64,000 bases of DNA, taken from NCBI GenBank assembly GCA_963783785.1, contig CAWAOQ010000009.1, forward strand, positions 1-64,000, in the 5' to 3' direction. How positions within the stretch are numbered: the first letter of the stretch is position 1; every line of letters starts with the position of its first letter. Shown here one piece after another: positions 45,569-54,006 of the stretch. The translations under genes and the position numbers were made by a program. The DNA comes from CADEEN01 sp963783785 (GTDB lineage: Bacteria > Pseudomonadota > Gammaproteobacteria > Burkholderiales > Burkholderiaceae_C). Under the pieces are notes generated by a model. That model saw nothing but the letters and a program-made list of their open reading frames with translations, did no database searches and was not told where the DNA came from.

Positions 45569-45727
45569 TCACAAACGTCCCATCAGCAGCAGCACGATGA
45601 CGATCACGACCACCAGGCCAATGCCGCCGCTGGGCGCATAGCCCCAGCTCTTGCTGTGGCCCCAGGTCGGGATGGCACCGACCAGCATCAGAATCAGGAC
45701 GATCAGCAGGATGGTACCCAGGCCCAT
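45569..45727 (-). CDS. DUF3309 small membrane protein
   Basis: 52 residues from ATG 45727 (MGLGTILLIVLILMLVGAIP, then WGYAPSGGIGLVVVIVIVLL). Two hydrophobic segments around a WGHSKSWGYAP turn, the typical DUF3309 pattern. CTTGGAGAACGCC is the ribosome site. A GTAGGAC element lies 165 bases upstream (45892-45898). Confidence 0.88.
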   Translation of the reverse strand: MGLGTILLIVLILMLVGAIPTWGHSKSWGYAPSGGIGLVVVIVIVLLLMGRL

Positions 45728-46007
45728 GGCGTTCTCCAAGCAGGTGGTTGTGGTTCGAGAATTCAGTGCAACGGCGTCGCGGTCGCGGGCGCGACCAGGG
45801 CCGCTCAAGACAGCCACGTACCCTTCGGCACGCGGTTCCAAAGTCTGGATCGCCTGGCGCGCCGCGTCTGTCAGCGCCGCCTGAGATCGGCGTAGGACGA
45901 CACGCAGCCATGCCGGCTCAGCGCAGCGCGGGTGCAGGCACGCTGCGCAGACCACGGGGCGGTGCAACGCAGGACGATTTCACGCTCGCCGGCGCCAAGC
46001 CGCCGAC

Positions 46008-46024
46008 CGCGGCGGCGTCCTACA
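46008..46024 (+). promoter_or_regulatory. CGCGGCGGCGTCCTACA element
   Basis: GTCCTAC at 46017-46023, 96 bases before the start at 46119. The 17-base string is identical to 50997-51013, upstream of an unrelated gene. Confidence 0.5.
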
Positions 46025-46118
46025 GCCGCGCGGCCTCCCGCGACCTGCGCAAGCCGCCGTTCGCGCCGTAGCATCGGTGCCATTGCCGCCACGCGCGGTC
46101 GACGCCAGGAATGCACCC

Positions 46119-47021
46119 ATGCCCAAACGACCTGCTCTGCTGCTGCGTGGCAGCACGCTGGCCGGGCTGGCGCTGTGCTGCAGCCTTGTGGCGGCACCGT
46201 TGGCCCAGGCCCAGGACGCCACAACGCTGCGCGCGCGCCACGGCGCGCTGACGGACGCACTCTCCCACAATGCGTTCCAGCGCCCGCTGGTGCTCGAATC
46301 GAGCGAAACCCCGGGCAGCCTGCAGGGGGATGTCTACGCACTCATTGCCCAGCCGTTTGCCGTGGTCGGCCCGGCGTTGCAGGGCGGCGAGCATTGGTGC
46401 GAGATCCTGATCCTGCACCTCAATGTCAAGCAGTGCCGCGCCGGCGCCACGCCGGCCGGACCCACGCTGGGCCTGGCCATCGGCCGCAAACACGACCAAC
46501 CGCTGGCCGACACCTACCACTTCGAATTCGCCTACCGGGTGGTGACCAGCCGCCCCGACTTCCTGCAGGTGTCGCTCAGTGCCGACCAGGGCCCGCTCGA
46601 CACCAGTCACTACCGCATCGTGCTCGAAGTGGTGGCGCTCGACGCCGGTCGCAGCTTCGTCCACCTGTCTTACTCGTACAGCTACGGCTTTGCCGCCGGC
46701 GTGGCCATGCAAGGCTACCTCGCAACCATCGGTCGCGACAAGGTCGGCTTCAGTATCGTCGGCCGCCGCCCCGACGGCCAGCCCGTCTACATCCGCGGAA
46801 CTCGTGGCGTGGTCGAGCGCAACACCATGCGCTACTACGTGGCGATCGAGGCCTACCTCGGTGCGCTGGCGCTGCCCCTCGCGCAACAATTCGAACGCCG
46901 CCTGGCGGCCTGGTTTGCCGGCATCGAACGCTATCCGGTGCAGTTGCATGAACTCGAACGCGGCGAGTACCTCGAAATGAAGCGCGGGGAACTCCAGCGC
47001 CAGCAGGCGATGGGCGGTTGA
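46119..47021 (+). CDS. Exported protein of unknown function
   Basis: 300 residues from ATG 46119 (CAGGAATGCACCC before it). Signal peptide MPKRPALLLRGSTLAGLALCC..AAPLAQA, then a mature domain with HGALTDALSHNAFQRPLVL, HWCEILILHLNVKQCRA and VHLSYSYSYGFAAGVAMQGY. The two cysteines of the second motif may form a disulfide. The pattern looks like a conserved periplasmic family in Burkholderiales, but I cannot name it. No operon partner. Confidence 0.7.
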   Translation: MPKRPALLLRGSTLAGLALCCSLVAAPLAQAQDATTLRARHGALTDALSHNAFQRPLVLESSETPGSLQGDVYALIAQPFAVVGPALQGGEHWCEILILHLNVKQCRAGATPAGPTLGLAIGRKHDQPLADTYHFEFAYRVVTSRPDFLQVSLSADQGPLDTSHYRIVLEVVALDAGRSFVHLSYSYSYGFAAGVAMQGYLATIGRDKVGFSIVGRRPDGQPVYIRGTRGVVERNTMRYYVAIEAYLGALALPLAQQFERRLAAWFAGIERYPVQLHELERGEYLEMKRGELQRQQAMGG

Positions 47022-47251
47022 GCCTCGCGCGGTCTGTATCGCCATCGGGATCGGTGCGCCCAGCAACAGGTCCGACAGACCCTGATCAAGATGGTCTTGG
47101 CGTGGCCACGATCGCGATCGGAGTTTCCCTGCTGTTGTTCGACGCCGAGACGCGGCGATGCGTCAGGCCGCAGACGTTGCCCAGCGCGATCCGACGCATT
47201 GGCGCCAACGACGAAGGCGGCGAACCACCCGGTCCGCCACGCCACAGGCGG

Positions 47252-48070
47252 TTACAGCGGCTGCGCGAGGGGGCGAGCAGGTGCTTTGCGCTGCATGCTG
47301 GCGTAGGTCTCTCGGTCGGCGGCATAGCAGCCACATGCCGCGGCTTCGAGCCCGCGCCGGTCGAGCACGGTGAGCTCGCCCCGGCGGTAGGTGATCAGGC
47401 GGTTGCGCTGCAACGTCCCGGCGGCCATCGTGATGCCGACGCGGCGGACACCGAGCATGTAGGCCAGGAATTCGTGGGTCACATGGAAGCTGTCGGCGTG
47501 CGCGCGGTCGTGGCTCATCAGCAGCCATCGCGCCAGACGCTGATCAATCGAGTGAAAGTGCAGGCAGGTGGCCGACCCTGCCAGTTGCGCCATCAGAACG
47601 TACAGGTAACGGTGCAGGTGGCGTTGCAGCGACGTGCTGCACACCAGCTCGCGACGGAACGCCGCCGCACCGACGCGCCACGCCGCGCCCGGACCCTGCA
47701 CCAGCGCCCGCAAGGGTGCTCGGGCCACGCCCAGGATGAGTTGCGCCCCGAGCATGCCTTCGCGGCCAATCATGCCGACCTCGAGACCGGCCCGGTCATC
47801 GATCACCGTCACCAGCGAGATGAAGCCGTCGACGGGAAAGTAGACATGATGCGTGGATTGACCCTGCTCGCACAACACTTCGGAAAGCACCAGTTCGACC
47901 GGCTCGCAGACGGCCCGCAGGCGCAGCCGGTCGGTGCGCGGCAGCGACTCGATCAGGTGGTTCTCGGCAGGGGCCAACGCGGGCACTCCAGTGTCTGGTG
48001 GACGTCGGCGCTCGCGCAGCAGCGGCAAGTCATTCCGCGGGTGTGCCGCAACGGTCCGTCGGGTGAGCAT
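47252..48070 (-). CDS. Crp/Fnr-family regulator (paralogue 1 of 3)
   Basis: 272 residues from ATG 48070; GTG 47986 is an alternative and would remove an Arg-rich N-terminus that does not look like protein. Cyclic-nucleotide-binding-like beta-roll (VLCEQGQSTHHVYFPVDGFISLVTVIDD), long dimer helix, then winged helix-turn-helix (HEFLAYMLGVRRVGITMAAGTLQRN). The C-terminus has CGCYAADRETY, matching CECY in its two paralogues nearby. The phosphate-binding RxE-S pattern of CRP is absent, so cAMP is probably not the ligand. It is the most diverged of the three. Confidence 0.85.
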   Translation of the reverse strand: MLTRRTVAAHPRNDLPLLRERRRPPDTGVPALAPAENHLIESLPRTDRLRLRAVCEPVELVLSEVLCEQGQSTHHVYFPVDGFISLVTVIDDRAGLEVGMIGREGMLGAQLILGVARAPLRALVQGPGAAWRVGAAAFRRELVCSTSLQRHLHRYLYVLMAQLAGSATCLHFHSIDQRLARWLLMSHDRAHADSFHVTHEFLAYMLGVRRVGITMAAGTLQRNRLITYRRGELTVLDRRGLEAAACGCYAADRETYASMQRKAPARPLAQPL

Positions 48071-48268
48071 GCACGCCGCGGCGCATCCTGGCTGTCTGCC
48101 AGCGCACATATGGCCCCATTTGGCACCCCGGCCAGGGGGCGGGCGGGCCGCAGTGGCGCGGGAGAGGGCCGCGGCCGCGTACTGCATCGCACAGACGCAC
48201 GCCCAAGATCGATCTACAAGCTTGTCTTGGCATGAGAACGTTTTCATCGGTTTCCCAAGGAGCAGTTC

Positions 48269-48487
48269 ATGAAGACCCGTTTGATCTCTATATCGGCAAT
48301 GGCCTTGCTGGCCTTGTCGATCGGCGCGTGCAGCGGTATGTCCACGCGTGACAAGAACACCGCCGCCGGTGCGGCCATCGGCGGTGTCGCCGGCGCCGTC
48401 CTGACCGGCGGCAGCACGGTCGGCACGGTGGGTGGCGCAGCCGTGGGCGGTGTGATCGGCAACCAGGTCGATCCCGACAAGAAGTAG
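48269..48487 (+). CDS. Glycine-zipper lipoprotein (OsmB-like)
   Basis: 72 residues. Lipobox LLALSIGACSGMS after a signal peptide, then TAAGAAIGGVAGAVLTGG and GGAAVGGVIGNQVDPDKK, a glycine zipper of the OsmB/2TM type. Such outer-membrane lipoproteins are made under osmotic or stationary stress. AAGGAGCAGTTC precedes ATG 48269. It lies between two Crp-like genes on the opposite strand, divergent from the first. Confidence 0.85.
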   Translation: MKTRLISISAMALLALSIGACSGMSTRDKNTAAGAAIGGVAGAVLTGGSTVGTVGGAAVGGVIGNQVDPDKK

Positions 48488-48663
48488 CCACCCTCGCAGA
48501 ACATCGGCGATCCACAGGGAAAGCACGATGCCGCGAAGGCCGGTATCAGTCGCGAAGTCGAACAGGCCAGGCAGGCTGCCGGCGCCGCTGCCAAGGCAGC
48601 CACGCTGGCCGTGACCGACGCAGGCGCGAGCGGCGCAGTGCGGCCGCACGCGGCCGCTGCGCT

Positions 48664-49395
48664 TCATGCGGCCATCGGCATCGGCAGCAGTCGGCCGTAT
48701 TCCCTCTTGGCCGCCGCGTAGCACTCGCAACTGCGCTGCTCGAGGCGCCGACGGTCGAGCACGGCAATGCGGCCGCGGCTGTAGCGGATCACGCCGGCGT
48801 GCTGCAGCTTCAACGCCGCGGCCGTCACGCCCTCCCGGCGCACGCCCAGCAGGTTGGCCGCGAGTTCCTGTGTCATCTGCATCTCGTCGGATGGCAGCCG
48901 GTCCAGGCTCAGCAACAGCCGTCGGCACAACTGCTGGTCGATCGAGTGGTAGCGGTTGCACAGGGCGGTCTGCGCCACTTGCGCGATCATCGCCTGGGTG
49001 TAGCGCAGCAGCATCGCAAGCACCGGACCGCCGCGGTCGACTTCGTCCTTCACCGCCTGCGCGCGCAGCCGATAGCCCTGGCCCGCACTCTGCACCACCG
49101 ACTGGCTCGGCGTGGCATTGCCGCCCATGAACAGCGAAATGCCGACGACACCATCGTTGCCGACCACGGCGAACTCGGCCGAAGCGCCGTCGTGGGTCAT
49201 GTACAGCAGCGAGACGATGGCCGTGGTCGGAAAGACCACATAGGCCGGCGTGTTGCCCGATTCGCACAACACCTGGCCGAGTGGCAGATCGACCGGCTCC
49301 ATGCGGGGTTGCCAGCGCTGCCAATCGGCATCGGACAGCGACGCGAGCAACTGGTTGTGCCGCGGGTCGCAGGCTTGGCGGGGTCGTGTGTTCAT
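48664..49395 (-). CDS. Crp/Fnr-family regulator (paralogue 2 of 3)
   Basis: 243 residues from ATG 49395 (MNTRPRQACDPRHNQLLASL). Beta-roll VLCESGNTPAYVVFPTTAIVSLLYMTHDG with VVGNDGVVGISLFMGG, dimer helix, and helix-turn-helix LAANLLGVRREGVTAAALKLQHAGVIRY. Ends with CECYAAAKREYGRLL. It is about two-thirds identical by eye to the gene upstream (49488-50213), so a recent tandem duplication is likely. Ligand unknown; this group has no Fe-S cysteines of the FNR kind. Confidence 0.9.
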   Translation of the reverse strand: MNTRPRQACDPRHNQLLASLSDADWQRWQPRMEPVDLPLGQVLCESGNTPAYVVFPTTAIVSLLYMTHDGASAEFAVVGNDGVVGISLFMGGNATPSQSVVQSAGQGYRLRAQAVKDEVDRGGPVLAMLLRYTQAMIAQVAQTALCNRYHSIDQQLCRRLLLSLDRLPSDEMQMTQELAANLLGVRREGVTAAALKLQHAGVIRYSRGRIAVLDRRRLEQRSCECYAAAKREYGRLLPMPMAA

Positions 49396-49484
49396 GGAGT
49401 TCTCGCTGCATTCATCGAGATCCCATGATCCGCACTTGCCGATGCCCGAGGTATCGGCGGCGGCCGATTCCGGCCGTCGGCGTC

Positions 49485-49491
49485 GTCCTAC
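49485..49491. promoter_or_regulatory. GTCCTAC element between Crp-like genes 3 and 2
   Basis: Lies 90 bases upstream of the paralogue-2 start (49395), overlapping the end of paralogue 3. On the transcribed strand it reads GTAGGAC. Confidence 0.4.
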
Positions 49492-50213
49492 GTCGCCAGC
49501 TTCGGTGGCAGCAGCCGGTCGTACTCGCTCTTGACCACCGCGTAGCACTCGCAGGTGCGCTTTTCCAGCCCAGGACGATCCAGCACGGTGACGTGCCCGC
49601 GCGCGTAGCGGATCAGTCCGGCCCGCTGCAACTTCAACGCGCCCTCGGTCACGCCCTCGCGGCGCACGCCGAGCATGTTGGCGATCAGTTCCTGCGTCAT
49701 CACCAGCTCGCTGCCGCGCAGGCGGTCCAGGCTCAACAGCAACCAACGGCAGAGCTGCTGGTCCAGCGTGTGATGCCGGTTGCATACCGCGGTCTGCGCC
49801 ATCTGCGTGATCAGCGCCTGCGTGTAGCGCAGCAGCAGATGCATCACCGGGCCCGAGCGGTCGAACTCGTCCTTGATCGTCTGTGCGGCCAGCCGAAAGC
49901 CCTGGCCGGCACTTTGCACCACCGCACGGCTGGGCGTCGACTCGCCGCCCATGAACAGCGAGATGCCGACGATGCCCTCGTTGCCGACGATGGCGATCTC
50001 GGCGGAGGCACCGTTCTCCATCACATACAGCAGCGAGACGATGGCCGTGGTTGGGAAGTACACGTGGCTCAGCGTGCTGCCCGGCTCGTAAAGCACCTCG
50101 CCGAGCGGCAGATCGACCAGTTCGAGTTGGGGCAGCCAGCGTTGCCACTCGGCGTCCGGCAAGGCGGCGAGCAAGCGGTTCTGTCTGGCGCTGCTGGTGG
50201 AGGACTTGACCAT
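49488..50213 (-). CDS. Crp/Fnr-family regulator (paralogue 3 of 3)
   Basis: 241 residues from ATG 50213 (MVKSSTSSARQNRLLAALPD). Beta-roll EVLYEPGSTLSHVYFPTTAIVSLLYVMENG, then GNEGIVGISLFMGGESTPSRAVVQSAG, and helix-turn-helix LIANMLGVRREGVTEGALKLQRAGLIRY. C-terminus TCECYAVVKSEYDRLLPPK. The recognition region RREGVT is shared with paralogue 2 and nearly with paralogue 1 (RRVGIT), so the three may read the same or similar operators. Confidence 0.91.
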   Translation of the reverse strand: MVKSSTSSARQNRLLAALPDAEWQRWLPQLELVDLPLGEVLYEPGSTLSHVYFPTTAIVSLLYVMENGASAEIAIVGNEGIVGISLFMGGESTPSRAVVQSAGQGFRLAAQTIKDEFDRSGPVMHLLLRYTQALITQMAQTAVCNRHHTLDQQLCRWLLLSLDRLRGSELVMTQELIANMLGVRREGVTEGALKLQRAGLIRYARGHVTVLDRPGLEKRTCECYAVVKSEYDRLLPPKLAT

Positions 50214-50349
50214 CGTGAATCTCCGAGGCTGGTCGGCTTCCGGGACGCCAATGAAGTGCAAGTTTCCGGTGTCTGCCGTCAGTCTACACAGCTGTCGGCG
50301 CCTCCTTTGTTCGCAAGCGCACACAAGCCCGGGCAGGCCTTGCGATCGG

Positions 50350-50889
50350 TCACCCGGACGATGTCACGCCATGCCGCGCGGCGAACTCGAACTGCAGCGC
50401 CCGCTCCCGCCTGACCGCGCTCAGGTTGGTCAGCGTAACGGCAACGCCGTCGCCCAGACGCGCGGCGTCATGGCGGTAGGTGTCGTTGACGCCATTGACC
50501 ACGTGCACCTGCAGGATGGCTTGCCTGGCACCGTGCTCGACAACGCGGCGGTACTGGTCGAACAGCGCCGGTTGGTGGGCCTCGGGGGCCAGCACCTCGC
50601 GCAGGCGCACGCCGCGCAATTCGGTCCCACCGTGGTTCAACAGACGCATTGCGTTGGCACTGGCGTAGTCCCACGCGAAGTCAACCAGGCGGCCGTTGTC
50701 GCGCACTGCCCGCAGCGTCATGAAGCCGGGTTCTGCGTGCAGCCGCGCAACCATCAGGCGCCATCTGGCGGAACGCGGCAGCGACTCGCCTCGCGTCTGT
50801 GGCGATATGCCCTGCGGGGCCGGCCGCACGGTGGCCACGTGCGGGTGGAGGACGTCGTGCCAGACACGTTGGATATCGGCAAGGGTCAT
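50350..50889 (-). CDS. PAS-domain protein of unknown function
   Basis: 179 residues from ATG 50889 (MTLADIQRVWHDVLHPHVAT). The C-terminal half resembles a PAS sensor: VDFAWDYASANAMRLLNHGG, LRGVRLREVLAPEAHQPALFDQYRRVVEHG, AVTLTNLSAVRRERALQFEFA. No output domain, so it may signal by binding a partner. It lies upstream of the third Crp-like gene on the same strand (136-bp gap). A redox or small-molecule sensor role is possible but not shown. Confidence 0.65.
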   Translation of the reverse strand: MTLADIQRVWHDVLHPHVATVRPAPQGISPQTRGESLPRSARWRLMVARLHAEPGFMTLRAVRDNGRLVDFAWDYASANAMRLLNHGGTELRGVRLREVLAPEAHQPALFDQYRRVVEHGARQAILQVHVVNGVNDTYRHDAARLGDGVAVTLTNLSAVRRERALQFEFAARHGVTSSG

Positions 50890-50996
50890 CGGAGTCTCCG
50901 TCGCCGGCACGTGCAGCAAGTCGAACCAAGATAGGCCGGCGGCTCAGCGGCGTCTGTTCGATGAACCACAGCCCGGGCCTTGACATCGCAGGTGAA

Positions 50997-51013
50997 CGCG
51001 GCGGCGTCCTACA
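50997..51013 (+). promoter_or_regulatory. CGCGGCGGCGTCCTACA element
   Basis: Identical over 17 bases to 46008-46024. GTCCTAC ends 111 bases before the ferritin-like gene start at 51123. A second TTCCTACAG lies at 51054-51062. Confidence 0.5.
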
Positions 51014-51122
51014 CGCGCTTGCGTCCAGCGCCGATGGCAACCAATGGCACGGGTTCCTACAGTGCCCTGACCGGCCGGACACACGCCGGGCCGATCCCGA
51101 CCCCCGCAACCCAGGAGCCCCC

Positions 51123-51695
51123 ATGGCCGCCAAGAGCGAACGCAGCAACATCAAACCCCTGCCGGTCGCCGGCCATGCGCACATGGCGCTCGACGGCGCC
51201 GCCATCGATGCGGCCAGGCGCAGCCTGGACGACGGTGCCGTGACACCCAGCTACGGGCCGTGGCGCCAGGACATCATCAAATTGCTCAACGATTCGCTGG
51301 CCACCGAGCTGGTGTGCGTGCTGCGCTACAAGCGTCACCACTTCACCGCGGATGGCCTGGCTTCACCGAAGATCGCCGAGGAGTTTCTGGTGCACGCGAA
51401 CGAGGAGTCGGGCCATGCGGACCGGCTGGCCAGACGGATCGTGCAACTCGGCGGCGAGCCCGATTTTTCGCCCGACTCGTTGACCAAGCGCAGTCACGCC
51501 GCGTATGACGATGCTTCGGACCTGAAGGCCATGATCAAGGCCAACCTGATCGCCGAGCGCGTGGCCATCGAGACCTACAGCCAGATCATCGCGCTGATCG
51601 GCGACAAGGACGCGACCACCCGGCGACTGCTCGAAGACATCCTGAGCGACGAGCAAGCGCACGCCGACGAGCTCAAGGACTGGCTCGCCGACTGA
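51123..51695 (+). CDS. Ferritin-like (bacterioferritin-type) protein
   Basis: 190 residues from ATG 51123 after CAGGAGCCCCC. A ~40-residue N-terminal extension leads into a four-helix ferritin fold: LLNDSLATELVCVLRYKRHH, EFLVHANEESGHADRLARRI, AERVAIETYSQIIALIG, LEDILSDEQAHADELKDWL. The paired Glu and E-x-x-H residues for a diiron site are all present. Such proteins store iron or protect DNA from peroxide. It fits the oxidative-stress theme of the region and carries the GTCCTAC element upstream. Confidence 0.88.
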   Translation: MAAKSERSNIKPLPVAGHAHMALDGAAIDAARRSLDDGAVTPSYGPWRQDIIKLLNDSLATELVCVLRYKRHHFTADGLASPKIAEEFLVHANEESGHADRLARRIVQLGGEPDFSPDSLTKRSHAAYDDASDLKAMIKANLIAERVAIETYSQIIALIGDKDATTRRLLEDILSDEQAHADELKDWLAD

Positions 51696-51782
51696 AGCCG
51701 CACGACGTTTCAAGCCCATGGATGGTGGGGCTCATCACCACCTGGCGACACCAGCCATATCCACTTTCACCGGAGTCTGAAC

Positions 51783-52100
51783 ATGTTCATCCGCACCACT
51801 CTCGCCGCCACCGCGACGGCCATCGCCCTGCTCATCACCACCACCGGCTGCGCGGTCAGCCGCGGCCAGGAGTCCGTCGGCGCCTACATCGATGACGGCG
51901 CGATCACGACCGCCGTCAAGGCGCGCCTGCTCGAACACAAGGACGTCGCCGGCACCAGCATCAGCGTCGAAACGCTGAAGGGCACCGTGATGCTTTCGGG
52001 TTTTGCCAAGAACGCCACCGAGAAGTCCACTGCCGAGAGCCTCACCTGGAAGGTCGAGGGCGTGAAGGCGGTGAAGAACGAGATCGCCATCCGTTCCTGA
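51783..52100 (+). CDS. BON-domain lipoprotein (copy 1)
   Basis: 105 residues. Lipobox-like LLITTTGCAVSRGQESVGAY after the signal peptide, then one BON domain: IDDGAITTAVKARLLEHKDV, VETLKGTVMLSGFAKNATEKSTA, VEGVKAVKNEIAIRS. BON proteins (OsmY-like) bind phospholipids in the periplasm and respond to envelope or osmotic stress. A close copy lies at 52812-53129. It is followed by a CsbD gene, probably in one unit. Confidence 0.9.
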   Translation: MFIRTTLAATATAIALLITTTGCAVSRGQESVGAYIDDGAITTAVKARLLEHKDVAGTSISVETLKGTVMLSGFAKNATEKSTAESLTWKVEGVKAVKNEIAIRS

Positions 52101-52158
52101 GCCTTCACACGGGTCCTCACGCGTGAGGACCCGATCCGCAAACAGCAAGGAGATCGAT

Positions 52159-52380
52159 ATGAACTGGGACCAAATTCAAGGCAACTGGAAGCAAGTGACA
52201 GGCCAGGCCAAGGAGCAATGGGGCAAGCTGACCGATGACGACCTGGACATCGTCGCCGGCCGCCGCGACCAGCTCGCCGGGAAGATCCAGGAACGCTATG
52301 GCGTGGCCAAGGACGAAGCCGAGAAGCAACTCGCTGAATGGCAGCGCAAGGCGAGCGACTCGTGGTTCACCAAGTCCTAG
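52159..52380 (+). CDS. CsbD-family stress protein
   Basis: 73 residues from ATG 52159 after AAGGAGATCGAT. MNWDQIQGNWKQVTGQAKEQ, then KLTDDDLDIVAGRRDQLAGK and GVAKDEAEKQLAEWQ are the full CsbD pattern. The family is sigma-B controlled in Bacillus and stress-induced in Proteobacteria; the biochemical role is unknown. It lies between two BON genes. Confidence 0.95.
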   Translation: MNWDQIQGNWKQVTGQAKEQWGKLTDDDLDIVAGRRDQLAGKIQERYGVAKDEAEKQLAEWQRKASDSWFTKS

Positions 52381-52811
52381 AAGTCACGCGGATCCATCAG
52401 GGGGCACCGGCACGGCGGGCATCGCCATGTTGATGCTTCGAGGTGGTGGACCGCTCGCGCGGATTGCTGCGCGGCTGTTCGTGCAGATGGCGTCAGCGCT
52501 GGCCGTCGGGCCAGCCAGCGCCGTGCGCTCTACCGGGCGCCCAGCGCCGCGCTTGGCCATCGACCGTCCGGCATTCGTCGACACGCAGGCTGATTGGCGC
52601 AGGATCTGACCGGCGTCAATCGCGGGCCCCGCGTCGATCTCAATGTTCGACAGCGCACAGACTACCCAACGCGATGCGCATAGCCTGAAGACGAATCGAA
52701 AAGGACCACCGATCGCAGGCCGCGCCGACAGTTGACCGGTAAGCGGGTCGTGACACGGGTCTGCAGCGATTCAGTGTCACGCATACATCCAAATCCTCTG
52801 GAAGGTTCATC
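52381..52811. other. Intergenic stretch, no gene supported
   Basis: 431 bp between csbD and the second BON gene. Open frames here are Arg/Ala-rich and lack ribosome sites. It presumably holds the promoter of the BON copy; I see no clear -35/-10 pair and no GTCCTAC element. Confidence 0.4.
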
Positions 52812-53129
52812 ATGAAACTGCACACCGCTCTCGCCGCCGTCGCCTTTGCCGCGTTCTCCCTGTTGACCGTATCCGGGTGCGCTGTCTCACGCGGCCAGGA
52901 GACCACTGGCGCCTACATCGACGACGCGACCATCACGACGCAGGTCAAGAGCCGGATGTTGGACAACCCGAGCGTGGCCGGCACCAGCATCAGCGTCGAA
53001 ACGCTCAATGGCACGGTGCTGCTGTCGGGCTTTGCGAAAAACGCCACCGAGAAATCGACCGCCGAGAAGATCGCACGTGACGTCAACGGCGTGAAGTCGG
53101 TCAGGAACGAGATCCTCGTTCGCCCTTGA
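52812..53129 (+). CDS. BON-domain lipoprotein (copy 2)
   Basis: 105 residues, same length and layout as copy 1: signal peptide ending LLTVSGCAVSRGQETTGAYI, BON domain TTQVKSRMLDNPSVAGTSIS, VETLNGTVLLSGFAKNATEK, VKSVRNEILVRP. The stretch AGTSISVETL is identical in both. The signal peptides differ, so the pair duplicated some time ago. GGAAGGTTCATC precedes the ATG. It is followed by three small membrane genes. Confidence 0.9.
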   Translation: MKLHTALAAVAFAAFSLLTVSGCAVSRGQETTGAYIDDATITTQVKSRMLDNPSVAGTSISVETLNGTVLLSGFAKNATEKSTAEKIARDVNGVKSVRNEILVRP

Positions 53130-53176
53130 CTCTCTGAATGCGATTGAACTCAGGCTCCTGAGAAAGGGGAAACAAA

Positions 53177-53323
53177 ATGCTCGAGACCATCATCGTCGTA
53201 TTGGTCGTTCTCTGGCTTCTGGGTCTTGTCAGTTCGTACACCATGGGCGGGCTGATTCACATCCTGCTCGTCCTTGCCGTCGTGGTGCTGCTGATTCGTG
53301 TGATTCAAGGCCGGCGCTTGTAG
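53177..53323 (+). CDS. lmo0937-family small membrane protein
   Basis: 48 residues starting MLETIIVVLVVLWLLGLVSS, then TMGGLIHILLVLAVVVLLIR and a basic tail. Two membrane segments separated by SYTMGG, the hallmark of the lmo0937 (DUF5670) family. GAAAGGGGAAACAAA precedes ATG 53177. Function unknown, often induced by stress. Confidence 0.85.
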   Translation: MLETIIVVLVVLWLLGLVSSYTMGGLIHILLVLAVVVLLIRVIQGRRL

Positions 53324-53407
53324 CGGCCATGGCTTGACGGTCTGCGCGGCAGCGGGCCGAGCAGCCCGATGATGGCAAGGCGCCCGTCATTGGATGGAGA
53401 GTCCCAA

Positions 53408-53629
53408 ATGAATGCAATCAAGATGGCGGGCATCGCGCTGATCGTGGCCGGTGTGCTGGGCCTGATGTACGGCAGCTTCAGCTACACGAAGGAAACCCAC
53501 GAGGCCAAGCTGGGGCCGATCGAGTTGTCGATCAAGGACAAGGAGACGGTCAACGTTCCCGTCTGGGCTGGCGTGGCCGCGATCGCGATCGGCGGTGCAT
53601 TGCTGCTGTTCGGCGGCAAGGCGCGTTGA
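53408..53629 (+). CDS. Small two-helix inner-membrane protein
   Basis: 73 residues from ATG 53408 (MNAIKMAGIALIVAGVLGLM, later VPVWAGVAAIAIGGALLLFG). A polar loop of ~30 residues (SYTKETHEAKLGPIELSIKD) lies between the helices. It resembles small DUF3185-type membrane proteins, without certainty. GGAGAGTCCCAA is the ribosome site. It belongs with the small stress-type membrane genes around it. Confidence 0.75.
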   Translation: MNAIKMAGIALIVAGVLGLMYGSFSYTKETHEAKLGPIELSIKDKETVNVPVWAGVAAIAIGGALLLFGGKAR

Positions 53630-53705
53630 GGCGCCAGACCGCAGTCGTTTCGCAGCCCGGTCCGATGCACGCGCGCTGACGGCTACTCGTTCTCGAGGAA
53701 CCATC

Positions 53706-54006
53706 ATGCCAAGGCAGTCCTTCCGATTTCGCGTTTGCGCCTTCCTGGCAGGTGTCGCGCTGGCGTCACTCAGCAGCTGGGCCAGCGCAGACCCGCCATC
53801 GCGCGTGGCGCGGCTGGGCTATCTGAGCGGCGCCGTGAGCTTCTCTCCCGCGGGCGAGAACGATTGGGTGCAGGCCGACGATCAACCGGCCGCTCACGAC
53901 CGGCGACCGCCTGTGGGCCGGCGCTTGCGACGGCAACGGCACCAGCAAGGCGAACGAATCGCATGAGTCTCGTGACCTGCTCCCGAGCAGCGTCACTTGC
54001 GTCTGA
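53706..54006 (+). pseudogene. Truncated FecR/DUF6600-like protein remnant
   Basis: Signal peptide MPRQSFRFRVCAFLAGVALA..SSWASA, then RVARLGYLSGAVSFSPAGEN and DWVQAD. A one-base insertion near 53880 changes frame; in the next frame the expected INRPLTTGDRLWAG continues, but the similarity ends there and the frame stops at 54004-54006 after about 25 unrelated residues. Full-length relatives have several hundred more residues with a FecR beta domain. The gene is therefore both frameshifted and cut short, and its end overlaps the next, opposite gene. Confidence 0.65.

Noticed and set aside
48488..48663. Open, Ala/Lys-rich frame after the glycine-zipper gene (AGISREVEQARQAAG)
   Set aside because: It looks faintly like a coiled-coil protein end but has no start codon, no ribosome site and runs into the Crp-like gene. 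Possibly a remnant; not enough to call.
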